Positions 12,839-20,991 of a stretch of DNA of 41,062 nt are shown here, piece after piece. Position numbers and translations under genes: made by a program. A model generated the notes under the pieces. That model ran no database searches, was not told the DNA's origin, and worked only from the letters and a program-made list of their open reading frames with translations. Each line of letters begins with the position of its first letter. Position 1 is the stretch's first letter. The DNA comes from a virus. The stretch spans positions 1 through 41,062 of IMG/VR virus record IMGVR_UViG_3300048589_001656; one strand, written 5' to 3'.

Positions 12839-14809
12839 CTAATCATCCACCTGCCAAGAGTTAGCCGGGCTGACCTGTTCACGCGCGGTTAACTGTGTTT
12901 CAATGAGTTTGTACTTCGCTCCCGTAGCAGTTACCAAGAATTGAGCTGATACCACATCAGAAGTGTTAAGGTTTAAATACCGCCTGACTTCACTGGTATT
13001 GGTACTCGAGATTGATGCCTGATCTGAGTGTCCAAACTTCTTTTTCCCGAACATGAATGAGCCAAAGCCTGAATACTGACTGTTAGCCGATACGTTAAAT
13101 GATGAAACCGTTGAGGTGTTCCCTTGATCGTTCTCAATATTTAATTGAACTGAGACTTGTCCAGATTGAATATCAGCTAAGTGAATAAAAGCCTTGAGTA
13201 GTGTTTTGAGTTTGAAGGGTAGCTTAAAGTCCTCGCGCTTGCTGGTGAACACGGTTTGAAAATCTACACCTTTATCACTAAAGTAGTTATTGGATACTTC
13301 GGTAACATAGTTATCGTCACTGTCCCCATATACAAACCGTGGCATACCAGCACTGTCATACCAGATCGTGCCGATAACGGGATTGTCGGGGAAGGAGTGT
13401 GGTCCGTTGAATGACAACCGTTCCAAGTCATAACCCATGCAACGCATAGCTCTATCACCAATGGGGAAGAACCACCAATACACACCGCCATACACAACTG
13501 CAAACATGTCTTCCAAACGAGCCATATTGACTGCTTCGAGGTCGGGAGCAATCACTTTTGATATATCAGCCGTTCGCAAGACTGCTGCGGCGATATTGGG
13601 TTCATACCCTAGTGAGTTAAGTGAGATACCGCGTCCAGGTCGCAAGCCAATAAAGAAGTGATTGTTGACCGCTGGTTTGATTGTGTCAGCGCTCATGCAG
13701 CCAACTTCCTCACTGATCTTTGAGATAGTAAAGTCAATGATACCCAAGTCATTGTTGTAGGTGAGCTGAACCTGAAAGATTGAGCGTTCCTTCCAGACTA
13801 TGATCTTGTTCGCCTCATACTCGGCAATGCCCGTAATCTCCGTACCATCATCTTCGTCAATGTCGCAATACCCACCACCAACGGTCCAACTAAACTTGCC
13901 TGCGTTGATATCCGCGCCTGACCACATAAGTCGAGACTTCTTAGAGCCGACGTTCGCCACAATGATTTTTCCGACTGATTTGATAATGAATTTTGCATTT
14001 GGTCCACCCGTTTCATTAAAGTCGGGTAAACCAGACACCAGCGATGGGATAACTGCCCCGGTATCAAGCCAGGTATTCGATGATGCTGATACACCAGTCA
14101 TACGTGTTTCCGTGCCAGAATCACGCCCGTAGATTTCAAAGTTCTTAGCCAGTCCAGAGGCAGAGATAGGCATTGACCAGGAGAGCTTCACCGTCGTGTT
14201 GTCGAGGTTTTCGGGTAGATTAGAGAGAACCACGGGATCAGAGGCCAGGGTGCGTCCCACGTCATTGACAGCGGCTACGCGCCAGGAATAGGTGAATGTC
14301 CCCGTCACGCCAGACAGGTTGGTGGCAGTTAGGGATACAGGGGACAGAAGTGTCACATATGACAACAAGGTAGAGCCATCATAGCGACTCATTGGTCGTC
14401 TGTTTTGTACTAGGTAGACTTGATTGCGTAGTTGCGTCATGCGCACTTTGTAACCTGAGGCCCACGATGCGCCAGGGATAACGGTGTAGCTTTCGCCATT
14501 CTTTTTAGTGAGGTAGCCTGCATCGGATACAGCCAGCAATTCATTCACATCATTGATCTTTGCACCAAACAGGCCACGGACTTTAGTGTTAGCAAGCGAT
14601 GCTCCTGCTTGATAGAGATTAGCACTTCCAGGTCTTTGAGTGACAATGCCCTTACCTGTCAAGACAAGATTCTGCATCTGCTTGGCTTGCTCGGGTGATA
14701 GTTCAGAGTCGCGCAAGAGGGTGTTTAATCCTTTGCGAAACGAGTCCCAGGTAGATTCCAATACTCTCGATGGTTTGAATTTGCGAGCAGGTGCGGAAAG
14801 AATAGCCAT
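12839..14809 (-). CDS. Tail tubular/stabilisation-type protein, 656 aa
   Basis: A 656-residue beta-rich protein with repeated short strands and turns, and an N-terminus (FRKGLNTLLRDSELSPEQAK QMQNLVLT) of the sort seen in phage tail-tube or stabilisation proteins that say which gene products follow the connector. A fibronectin-III-like stretch lies at about residues 160-260 (TYSWRVAAVNDVGRTLASDP). Beta-propeller-like repeats follow (IIVANVGSKKSRLMWSGADI). It is the second gene of an operon behind the head-tail connector candidate, with an AAGGGAG ribosome site. A P22 gp10- or T7 gp12-like structural role is inferred from order and composition. Confidence 0.6.
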   Translation of the reverse strand: MAILSAPARKFKPSRVLESTWDSFRKGLNTLLRDSELSPEQAKQMQNLVLTGKGIVTQRPGSANLYQAGASLANTKVRGLFGAKINDVNELLAVSDAGYLTKKNGESYTVIPGASWASGYKVRMTQLRNQVYLVQNRRPMSRYDGSTLLSYVTLLSPVSLTATNLSGVTGTFTYSWRVAAVNDVGRTLASDPVVLSNLPENLDNTTVKLSWSMPISASGLAKNFEIYGRDSGTETRMTGVSASSNTWLDTGAVIPSLVSGLPDFNETGGPNAKFIIKSVGKIIVANVGSKKSRLMWSGADINAGKFSWTVGGGYCDIDEDDGTEITGIAEYEANKIIVWKERSIFQVQLTYNNDLGIIDFTISKISEEVGCMSADTIKPAVNNHFFIGLRPGRGISLNSLGYEPNIAAAVLRTADISKVIAPDLEAVNMARLEDMFAVVYGGVYWWFFPIGDRAMRCMGYDLERLSFNGPHSFPDNPVIGTIWYDSAGMPRFVYGDSDDNYVTEVSNNYFSDKGVDFQTVFTSKREDFKLPFKLKTLLKAFIHLADIQSGQVSVQLNIENDQGNTSTVSSFNVSANSQYSGFGSFMFGKKKFGHSDQASISSTNTSEVRRYLNLNTSDVVSAQFLVTATGAKYKLIETQLTAREQVSPANSWQVDD

Positions 14810-14821
14810 GGTTGTACTCCC

Positions 14822-15463
14822 TTAGTCAATGCCAAGAGTAAAGCCAGCTTCTTCTTCGCGTGTTACTGCCCCACCCTTGTATTGTGCGTGTTTGTAGTAT
14901 TCATTCTCGATCATCTGATTCAACATGAGGTTTGCTTCGGCTTCCATCTCGGTGAAGATGGGATCTTGTCGGTACTTAAAGATGCGCACTTTCAAGCGTT
15001 TCACTAGATACATTGGGTTTCTTAGGTTGACGGTGTGCGTGGTGGTTGCTAGTGAGGTTGGATAGACGGTGATGGGAATAATCACCGAGGTGGCACTAGT
15101 GACGGGTGTTTTCCAGTTTACATACCATCCACCATCAAAGCCTGTGTGAAAGACCTTTGAACCCTGCACGTAGGTTTTGAATTGGTCAGGGTCTACTTCA
15201 TTGTGAAAGTCTCCATTGACTACCAGCGCCCCGGCAAGTTTCTTGAAGTTGGTGGGAAGTGCTAGAGATGATCCAGAGGCTGCCACATTGAGTGAGTAGT
15301 TGTGGTTTGTTAATTCAGGCCAGTCGTGGGCTTCTGCAAACGCATGGAGTTCTTCATTGGTCCATGCAAGCCACTGATTCCACTCCGTTGATCCGGCTGT
15401 TGGTGATGTGGCTCTCCCTTTAGCGTCTGCTGCTGTTGCTGCGAAAAGTTGTTCAATCGTCAT
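14822..15463 (-). CDS. Head-tail connector/adaptor-type protein, 213 aa
   Basis: A 213-residue protein. An N-terminal helical part with NQWLAWTNEELHAFAEAHDWPEL resembles phage head completion or tail-tube A adaptor proteins. A beta domain (SLALPTNFKKLAGALVVNGD) follows, then a C-terminal helix (MEAEANLMLNQMIENEYYKHAQ) typical of connector proteins that pack against the portal. It is the first gene after cassette D and is followed 12 bases later by the large tail protein. Ribosome site AAGGGG. The family is inferred from order and pattern, not from a named signature. Confidence 0.6.
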   Translation of the reverse strand: MTIEQLFAATAADAKGRATSPTAGSTEWNQWLAWTNEELHAFAEAHDWPELTNHNYSLNVAASGSSLALPTNFKKLAGALVVNGDFHNEVDPDQFKTYVQGSKVFHTGFDGGWYVNWKTPVTSATSVIIPITVYPTSLATTTHTVNLRNPMYLVKRLKVRIFKYRQDPIFTEMEAEANLMLNQMIENEYYKHAQYKGGAVTREEEAGFTLGID

Positions 15464-15483
15464 AGTATTACCCCTTAAAACAC

Positions 15484-15508
15484 AAAAAAACCGCCCATAT
15501 GGAGCGGT
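15484..15508 (-). terminator. Intrinsic terminator of leader cassette D
   Basis: Minus-strand stem ACCGC paired with GCGGT around a CCATATGG core, followed by seven U and GTG. The next start codon, for the connector gene, lies about 20 bases downstream. Confidence 0.8.
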
Positions 15509-15543
15509 CTAGTCTTTAGATTGCTACTTGCTCAATTATATCA
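15508..15543 (-). promoter_or_regulatory. Late leader cassette D: extended -10 and AAGAC hairpin
   Basis: TGATATAAT (15535-15543), whose TGA is the stop codon of the 410-residue fibre gene. Fourteen bases on is TCTA-AAGAC-TAGA (15508-15520), which shares one base with the terminator stem. The closing pairs are U-A/A-U where other copies have A-U/A-U, a compensating change. It controls the connector and tail genes. Confidence 0.7.
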
Positions 15544-16773
15544 CGCAGTCTGCCATCCATTGTCGTAATACTTCAATACGGCATTTCCCCACGATCCGTT
15601 ATATACCTGTAATTGATCTGCAAGCCACGCGCTGTCATACCGCTTAATGTTTCCATTACCCAGGGAAACTGAGGCGCTTGGTATAGATAAGGTCAGTGGC
15701 ACAACATCACCACTCACTGACACACTTCTCGTGGTGGTTATGGATGGTGTAGGCGGCGATCCAGTTAAAGTAATCACATCGGCTGCTGTAGACGCATTCA
15801 TAATCGCGGTTAAAGTCGGAGAAGGGATAGAAGCTAATAGACCAACAACATCAGCATCGGTTGACACGTTTTGAGTGGCGGTTGTGGTTGGTTCTTGGGG
15901 AGACGTTGAAAGAGTAATTGCATCAGGAGTTGTTGAGGTATTTTGAATGGCTGTTATTGTGGGAGAAGGTATAGATCCACTAAGACTCACTACATCGGCA
16001 TTGGTAGAAACATTTTGGATTGCAGTTGCGGTTGGTGAGGGAATTGAGAGCGATCCACTAACAACATCTGCGGAGACATTAGCCTTACCTGTAATTGTTG
16101 GAGCAGATAATGATAGTGTGGTGGTAACTACGTCGGCACTCACTGAAACACTGGAGCCTACCGCCCATGATGCGAACACACCAGCAGACTCATTTGCAGA
16201 GCCAAAGTCCATAGTAACGGTTAAATTTGTTTGGGTAGTGGCAAATTCATCACTTGCCCCCGTATATGTCACAAAAGTCTCAAGCGTTGAGTCAAACTTC
16301 TCGGTTAAGCCAGTCCACACGGCAGTTGTGGCAGCAGCAGTGAGTCCGGCTGCAATGGCAAACCCTCCGGCTGGCACATCAATAGCATAGGTTGGATCGG
16401 CAGCAGTGCTGGTTGATGCGTCATGTTCGGTGGCAGAGGTCAAGCCAGTGGCTCTCCACATACCAATAGCACAACGCAAGACTGTTGTGGACCAAGTAAC
16501 CACTACATCGCCCGTTGTCCCCGTGGGCACGTTAGCAATGACAATCGCTGCAGCATTGCTGTTGGTGACTGTGTTGGTAACTTGCCTAACAATGGTGGCT
16601 GATACGCCACCAATGGTGATGCTTGAAAGAGTAAATGTTGCCCCTGCTTTACGAGCTACGGCAGAAACAATGATGTATCGGTCACTTGCCGCATCGCCTA
16701 AACTTTGTGAAGAAAAGGTATAGGCGTTTGTGTCTGCGGTGCTGGTAGCAGATTGAAGATAGGTGAATGCCAT
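15541..16773 (-). CDS. Tail fibre protein with ADVVT repeats, 410 aa
   Basis: Residues 1-200 form a beta-sandwich-like domain common to phage surface proteins (ATFTLSSITIGGVSATIV, TGDVVVTWSTTVLRCAIGMW). Residues about 205-375 carry seven copies of a 23-26-residue repeat built on S-x-ADVVTLTGSIPSPTITAIQN. The short C-terminus (KRYDSAWLADQLQVYNGSW) resembles fibre tips. The same repeat forms most of the end of the larger gene just upstream, so the two are related by duplication. The start is one base past the preceding stop. Likely a receptor-binding or decorative fibre. Confidence 0.65.
   Translation of the reverse strand: MAFTYLQSATSTADTNAYTFSSQSLGDAASDRYIIVSAVARKAGATFTLSSITIGGVSATIVRQVTNTVTNSNAAAIVIANVPTGTTGDVVVTWSTTVLRCAIGMWRATGLTSATEHDASTSTAADPTYAIDVPAGGFAIAAGLTAAATTAVWTGLTEKFDSTLETFVTYTGASDEFATTQTNLTVTMDFGSANESAGVFASWAVGSSVSVSADVVTTTLSLSAPTITGKANVSADVVSGSLSIPSPTATAIQNVSTNADVVSLSGSIPSPTITAIQNTSTTPDAITLSTSPQEPTTTATQNVSTDADVVGLLASIPSPTLTAIMNASTAADVITLTGSPPTPSITTTRSVSVSGDVVPLTLSIPSASVSLGNGNIKRYDSAWLADQLQVYNGSWGNAVLKYYDNGWQTA
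15668..16150 (-). repeat. ADVVT repeat array, seven units
   Basis: About seven tandem units of 69-78 bases encode variants of ADVVTLTGSIPSPTITAIQNVST. Individual units differ by substitutions, and the most conserved parts are the ADVVT and the SP/AP-T-T cores. It shares its consensus with the array at 17055-17900. Confidence 0.75.
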
Positions 16774-16774
16774 A

Positions 16775-19627
16775 CTAACTCGTATCTACCCATAGATCCC
16801 CCGTTGCAGGTGAGGTTGGTTCACTGCTGCTGACTGTAATCTTTGGATTAGCGTTAAACTCTGCCCATTCATCGGTGGTGGTGTTGTAGACCTCAATAGC
16901 ATTTGTTTCACGGTTAAAGCCAAACAAACCTTTCTTTCCCGTTGGTCTGCTTGAGGTTGTCCAGGTTGGGATGCGTGCCTTCTTATTCATCACCAATCCA
17001 AAGGTGTTGATGTCAATACCCCATGAGGCATTGCCTGAGTATCCACCCTCTACCGCGAGTGTTGGTTCTGGAATTGAGAGTGAGCTGGTAATCACATCGG
17101 CACTCACTGAGGCGTGCATAATGGCGGTTATGGTGGCAGCTGGTATCGAGCCAGTTAGTGTGACAACATCGGCAGAGACACTTGCGTTTCCGGTGATTGT
17201 CGTGTCAGGTATCGAGCCAGTTAGTGTAATTACATCTGCTGTTGTGGAGACATTTTGGATACCCGTGACTGTTGGTTCTGGCAGACTTGAAGCCAAGACC
17301 ATCGAATCTGGCACGACTGAAACGAACCAAGTGGTGCTTACTGTTGGTGCTGACAGGGAAAGTGTGGCCGTGACCACGTCAGCGGTGGTGGATACATTTT
17401 GTATTCCAGTGACGGTTGGGGATTGGGCTGAGAGAGTGGTGGTGAGTAGGTCAGCATCAGTGGATACATTTACCACGTTGTCGGTTGATATGGTTGGTTC
17501 AGGGAGCGTTCCCGTTATCGTGACTACATCGGCGGTGGTAGACATATTCTGTATTGCAGTCACAGTCGGGGCAGGTATAGAGCCCGTCAGAGTAACCACA
17601 TCAGCAGAGGTGCTTGCGTTCTGGATTCCTGTAACCGTTGGTGCTTGGACAGAAAGGGTTTTGGTAACCACGTCGGCGGTAACATTGGCTTTACCCGTAA
17701 TGGTAGGTGCCTGGACGGAAAGAGTGGTAGTGACCACATCCGCGGCTACATTTGCCTTGCCCGTAACCGTTGGAGCAGGCAGTGATCCTGTAAGTGTAAC
17801 CACATCTGCATCCACGCTCACATTAGTGGCACCGCTTTCGGCTGTGACCGTTGGTGCTGGCAAAGATAAGGTTCCCGTTACCACATCTGCAGCAGTTGAT
17901 GATGTGAGATGGTTAAAGTTGTCAAATATAACGGTGGTCGAACCGCTCCCAGGATTCTCTACCCCAAAGAACACATTGAGCGCAGTTAGATCATAGCCAG
18001 TCGCATCACTGGCTCGGTTTGTCCAATTCGCGCCATCGGCTGAGGTATCCCAATAAACAGTTCCAGAGGCTTCACGTATCCTAAACCACTTGTGTACACT
18101 TGAGTCATAGGTTGCGCGATAAATCTCGGTATATGTGCTTTGGTCTGGTGACTTATACGCCACAATCTCATCGGTTGCCCCGTACTCAATACCCCAATAA
18201 AGGTCAACCGTGTCGTTGTACAGTTCGAGAATATAGGTAGTGAATGAGAGTGAGGTGTCGCCAGCGTTTACTAGTTCGATAAAAGCAGATGACTCGGTTA
18301 AATCCCATAGTTCATCAGAGGCAATACCGTTGTATGTTCCTTGTCCTGTGGTGGCTGTAACCACCATTTGCCCTCCTGTTTCAGAGGTGTTGTCGTCATT
18401 CCACAGAGTTGCGTTTATTGAGTTGTCGTTAAAGTTGTCGGTGAGGTTTTCTACCTTTGTTCTATAGGTGGCGTAGATGGAAACGCGGCAATCTGCGCTT
18501 ATGATTTCAGCAGTTAGTGGGTTTGCTGGAGCGTTGGTGGCATGATAAGTTAGTGTGGTGGATCGTAACAGGTCATCATCTGTAACTGTATCGTATCTAT
18601 GCCCAACATTTAGGGAATTAGACCATATTCCCATTGAATAGGAAGTACCACCAGTAATGGAGGCACTAGTTACATTAAGAGTTGTCCAATTATTTGCGGT
18701 AAGAGTAGCTTGTGCGCCATATGTTACTCTGGGAAAATTATTTGATCCAGAGTTGAATGCTCCATATAGAATAGGTCTAACAGTACCTGCGGTTATTCCA
18801 TAATAAGTTATTGAGTTTACTGTGCCCCCCGCTGGCGCATCATAATCTCCAGTTCCCCCGTTATCAAAACCCATAAGCACGTCATTATTATCTGGAGTGA
18901 ATGTGTTGGAAGTTCCACCCACGCTCGTATACCCAAACGTAGGGTCAACAATCACGGGATACACTGCTTTGTCTAAAAACTCTTGCGGTACGGTTACGCT
19001 CAATACCCCTGCTTGATCATCAATATTAAGCTCTGCCCAAGCCTCGCTTCCATCTTTGTCTGTTACCTTTGGTCGGTAGATGTGAAACGCCTTACCCGTC
19101 TTGTACTCCATTCCATCGGCTCGGTTCATGCCACCTTTGGTCTTGTGGTAGACAGCGTATGAACCCACCACGTTTTCTGGTCGTGAAGCACCCTCGTCAA
19201 TTTCTTTTTGGGTTAGGGCTGGCTGATAGAAGAAGTTTAATTCTTTGGTTTGAATCGTAGCGGTTAAGACGTTTGATTCAGGCTTTTTAGGCAATACCCA
19301 CTCAAATTCTAGTCCACCATCTTCGCCAATCTCGCCTGGGTCTAGCTCGTATTGATGCACCTCATAGTCTGGGGTGACATACTTAATGAGCTTACCCTCG
19401 GTTCGCACCACTGCTTCGGGGTGTTCCTCGGCTCTAAGACTGAAATTTACCTCGTTATCCCATCGTGAAATCTTCGCCTGTGGTTTGAAGTCTGGCTGCT
19501 TACTATCTCCGATTTCAATCTCAATTTTATCCCTGGGATTATCGGTAACGGCTCGCTTAAAAGTGTTATCTTTGACTGCAAACCTCTCGGCTATGATGGT
19601 TGATTTTCTTGATGGTATATCTGCCAT
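16775..19627 (-). CDS. Large tail fibre/adhesin with LamG-like domain and ADVVT repeats, 950 aa
   Basis: Residues 1-240 form a charged beta-rich N-terminal domain (EVNFSLRAEEHPEAVVRTEG, VPQEFLDKAVYPVIVDPTFG) resembling virion-attachment domains. About 245-400 is beta-rich and Asn/Thr-rich. About 400-580 looks like a laminin-G/concanavalin-like lectin domain (YWGIEYGATDEIVAYKSPDQ, then KWFRIREASGTVYWDTSADG, FFGVEN). About 585-868 carries 12 copies of the ADVVT repeat. The C-terminus has the common phage-fibre end (GLFGFNRETNAIEVYNTTTD, then GDLWVDTS). A sugar-binding adhesin is the best reading. Its ribosome site lies inside a hairpin at 19632-19668. Confidence 0.65.
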   Translation of the reverse strand: MADIPSRKSTIIAERFAVKDNTFKRAVTDNPRDKIEIEIGDSKQPDFKPQAKISRWDNEVNFSLRAEEHPEAVVRTEGKLIKYVTPDYEVHQYELDPGEIGEDGGLEFEWVLPKKPESNVLTATIQTKELNFFYQPALTQKEIDEGASRPENVVGSYAVYHKTKGGMNRADGMEYKTGKAFHIYRPKVTDKDGSEAWAELNIDDQAGVLSVTVPQEFLDKAVYPVIVDPTFGYTSVGGTSNTFTPDNNDVLMGFDNGGTGDYDAPAGGTVNSITYYGITAGTVRPILYGAFNSGSNNFPRVTYGAQATLTANNWTTLNVTSASITGGTSYSMGIWSNSLNVGHRYDTVTDDDLLRSTTLTYHATNAPANPLTAEIISADCRVSIYATYRTKVENLTDNFNDNSINATLWNDDNTSETGGQMVVTATTGQGTYNGIASDELWDLTESSAFIELVNAGDTSLSFTTYILELYNDTVDLYWGIEYGATDEIVAYKSPDQSTYTEIYRATYDSSVHKWFRIREASGTVYWDTSADGANWTNRASDATGYDLTALNVFFGVENPGSGSTTVIFDNFNHLTSSTAADVVTGTLSLPAPTVTAESGATNVSVDADVVTLTGSLPAPTVTGKANVAADVVTTTLSVQAPTITGKANVTADVVTKTLSVQAPTVTGIQNASTSADVVTLTGSIPAPTVTAIQNMSTTADVVTITGTLPEPTISTDNVVNVSTDADLLTTTLSAQSPTVTGIQNVSTTADVVTATLSLSAPTVSTTWFVSVVPDSMVLASSLPEPTVTGIQNVSTTADVITLTGSIPDTTITGNASVSADVVTLTGSIPAATITAIMHASVSADVITSSLSIPEPTLAVEGGYSGNASWGIDINTFGLVMNKKARIPTWTTSSRPTGKKGLFGFNRETNAIEVYNTTTDEWAEFNANPKITVSSSEPTSPATGDLWVDTS
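17055..17900 (-). repeat. ADVVT repeat array, about twelve units
   Basis: About twelve tandem units of 60-78 bases encode variants of ADVVTLTGSIPAPTVTGIQNVST. Neighbouring units are often nearly identical at DNA level while others have drifted, which suggests repeated unequal crossing-over. The antisense strand is open for 341 codons only because of this composition. Confidence 0.75.
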
Positions 19628-19631
19628 AGCT

Positions 19632-19668
19632 AAAAAGCCTCACTCGCCTGGTTAGCACGAATGAGGCT
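19632..19668 (-). terminator. Hairpin that hides the fibre gene's ribosome site, weak terminator
   Basis: Stem AGCCTCA paired with TGAGGCT (19662-19668 with 19636-19642), followed by five U and AGCT before ATG at 19627. The only ribosome-site-like bases, GAGG, are in the 3' arm of the stem, so the hairpin can both end upstream transcription and block translation of the 950-residue fibre. It lacks the -10 box and AAGAC loop of the leader cassettes. Confidence 0.6.
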
Positions 19669-19690
19669 GTCCTAGTTCATTTGTACTAAC

Positions 19691-20113
19691 TTAACCTAAG
19701 TTCAATAAACCCTCAGCATTCCAAGCAATCGTAAAATCACCACTTGAACTGATCTTGTCAGATCCAAAGTCAAAGTAGGCGATAAGTTTGCTCGTGCTGG
19801 GAGTACCCGTATTACGGTACAAAACCGCACCCCTGGCTGTGATGGTCGAGCTTGACCAGGTAATATCAGCCGCATCAAACTCGGCTTCGTCTCCCGTGTT
19901 ATCCTGGATAACTGTGGTCGAGCTTAGGGTAATACCACCAGTGGTGTAGCCATTGCCATTGGCGACTTCGTTAGTAATATCATCGTAATTGTCATGCGAA
20001 TCAATGTTAGCTGTGTACGATGAGGTCACAAGCGCCACATTGCATGGTGAATCCAAGTCGATATCACCTTTTAATAACGAAACTTTGGCAGAGTTATAAA
20101 TTACAGATGCCAT
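19691..20113 (-). CDS. Phage structural (tail/decoration) protein, 140 aa
   Basis: A 140-residue protein of a widespread phage structural type: it begins MASVIYNSAKVSLLKGDIDL, contains VALVTSSYTANIDSHDNYDDI and GGITLSSTTVIQDNTGDEAEF, then ITWSSSTITARGAVLYRNTG, and ends FTIAWNAEGLLNLG. Proteins of this pattern are found beside fibre and connector genes in many dsDNA phages; their exact site in the particle is not known to me. Ribosome site GGAGGAAAT. It is the last gene of the operon begun at 20946, and the hairpin at 19632-19668 follows. Confidence 0.7.
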   Translation of the reverse strand: MASVIYNSAKVSLLKGDIDLDSPCNVALVTSSYTANIDSHDNYDDITNEVANGNGYTTGGITLSSTTVIQDNTGDEAEFDAADITWSSSTITARGAVLYRNTGTPSTSKLIAYFDFGSDKISSSGDFTIAWNAEGLLNLG

Positions 20114-20122
20114 ATTTCCTCC

Positions 20123-20179
20123 TTAATTCCCTGGTTTAGGGATAATTTTTATTGGTTCTGGTGTAACAATTACATCCAT
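20123..20179 (-). CDS. 18-residue reading frame with strong ribosome site
   Basis: MDVIVTPEPIKIIPKPGN, with AGGAGACCAT directly before the ATG. It fills the gap between two structural genes almost exactly (eight bases before it, nine after). The alternating Val/Ile/Pro/Lys pattern could be an extended beta strand, as in peptides that lace virion subunits. It may also be only a leader that carries ribosomes to the next gene. Confidence 0.4.
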   Translation of the reverse strand: MDVIVTPEPIKIIPKPGN

Positions 20180-20187
20180 ATGGTCTC

Positions 20188-20532
20188 CTAACTAAATAAC
20201 GAGGCGCGGTCGTCCCATGTGCCTCTGGCTACTTGTATTCTGGTTAATCTCGAATCATTGTCATAGGTTAGTTTTTGAATGATCCAAGTGTCTGCGCTAG
20301 TACTTGGTGTGATTGATGCTGTTTCACTGGTAAACAGATATTCGGCAAAAGCAATGTAGACGGGGTTCTCATCTTCTCTGGTGTCATAGTCAAGTCTCTT
20401 TTCACTATCAAATGCCTCTGGCAAGGGGTTGACCACGCGCTGTGCTGCCAGGTGGTTATCACCGAAAGGATGATAGTGGTACTCCATCTGCATACCGTTA
20501 AGTGCATGAGGGCCAGTGTGTCGAGTAGGCAT
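20188..20532 (-). CDS. Virion-region protein, 114 aa
   Basis: Start at 20532, where TAATG joins it to the upstream gene and AAGGAGATGGTCTA gives a good ribosome site. The product begins MPTRHTGPHALNGMQMEYHY and ends GTWDDRASLF S; the middle EYLFTSETASITPSTSADTW IIQKLTYDNDSRLTRIQVAR looks like a beta-rich virion domain with a shared GTWDDR end. No family is recognised. The operon position (between head and fibre genes) suggests a head or tail accessory protein. Confidence 0.6.
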   Translation of the reverse strand: MPTRHTGPHALNGMQMEYHYHPFGDNHLAAQRVVNPLPEAFDSEKRLDYDTREDENPVYIAFAEYLFTSETASITPSTSADTWIIQKLTYDNDSRLTRIQVARGTWDDRASLFS

Positions 20533-20843
20533 TAGACCATCTCCTTCCACGCTCGCTCATGCGCTGCCATTTCTTTCAAGGTGTTTCCTAGTTTTTGATC
20601 CAGTGACAGATAGTGTTTAACACGGTGATAGCGGTTCTCTCCAGGCATAGGACTGCCTAGTCGTTGCTCCACCTTTTTGATCTCTAAAAGCATATTTTCT
20701 CGATTCAATCCCTTTTCCCTTGCCCATGAGGTAATAAAATCAAGATCATCGCCAAAGCCAGTGTCATAGGAATCAGTAATCCCAAAGTATTGCTTTAAGG
20801 GTGTGTGATCTGTCTGGTTTTCAATGACTAAGGTGTCAGACAT
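20532..20843 (-). CDS. Helical protein, 103 aa, virion operon
   Basis: Start at 20843 with GGAGGTTTA before it. The frame is open further up, but those codons lie within the 36-residue basic gene. The product is helical (FGDDLDFITSWAREKGLNRE NMLLEIKKVEQRLGSPMPGE) with a conserved-looking NRYHRVKHYLSLDQKLGNTL. It resembles small phage head-tail or tail accessory proteins by size and place, but no family is recognised. It overlaps its upstream neighbour by eight bases. Confidence 0.6.
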   Translation of the reverse strand: MSDTLVIENQTDHTPLKQYFGITDSYDTGFGDDLDFITSWAREKGLNRENMLLEIKKVEQRLGSPMPGENRYHRVKHYLSLDQKLGNTLKEMAAHERAWKEMV

Positions 20844-20946
20844 TAAACCTCCGCGATTTTCTTTTTGATTGACCACGCTTTGATGCTGTTGCTGAGCTGT
20901 GGGGAGTTTTGTTTGATCCCCTCACTCTACCAATCATTCTTGCCAT
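20836..20946 (-). CDS. Arg/Lys-rich 36-residue peptide behind leader cassette E
   Basis: Begins MARMIGRVRGSNKTPHSSAT and ends with the basic run KRGQSKRKSRRFNV; 11 of 36 residues are Arg or Lys and no acidic residue occurs. The ribosome site GTGGAG follows the terminator's U tract, eight bases before the ATG. It overlaps the next gene. Size and an arginine-rich motif are those of RNA-binding phage peptides such as the N proteins, so it is a candidate to bind the AAGAC hairpins; this is inference only. A small DNA-binding or virion peptide is the alternative. Confidence 0.5.
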   Translation of the reverse strand: MARMIGRVRGSNKTPHSSATASKRGQSKRKSRRFNV

Positions 20947-20960
20947 ATATTTTTCTCCAC

Positions 20961-20991
20961 AAAAAAAGCCGCCTCTGTAAAAGAGAGCGGC
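20961..20991 (-). terminator. Intrinsic terminator of leader cassette E
   Basis: Minus-strand stem GCCGC-CTCT paired with AGAG-GCGGC (one bulged U), followed by seven U and GTGGAG. The ribosome site of the 36-residue gene is thus immediately downstream of the U tract. Confidence 0.85.

Noticed and set aside
15668-17900. CRISPR array or diversity-generating retroelement
   Set aside because: The repeats are in frame and coding, with no spacers, no Cas genes, no reverse transcriptase and no template repeat.
16971-17996. Plus-strand 341-residue frame across the fibre repeats
   Set aside because: It is a shadow of the ADVVT repeat; it copies the repeat period and has no start signals.
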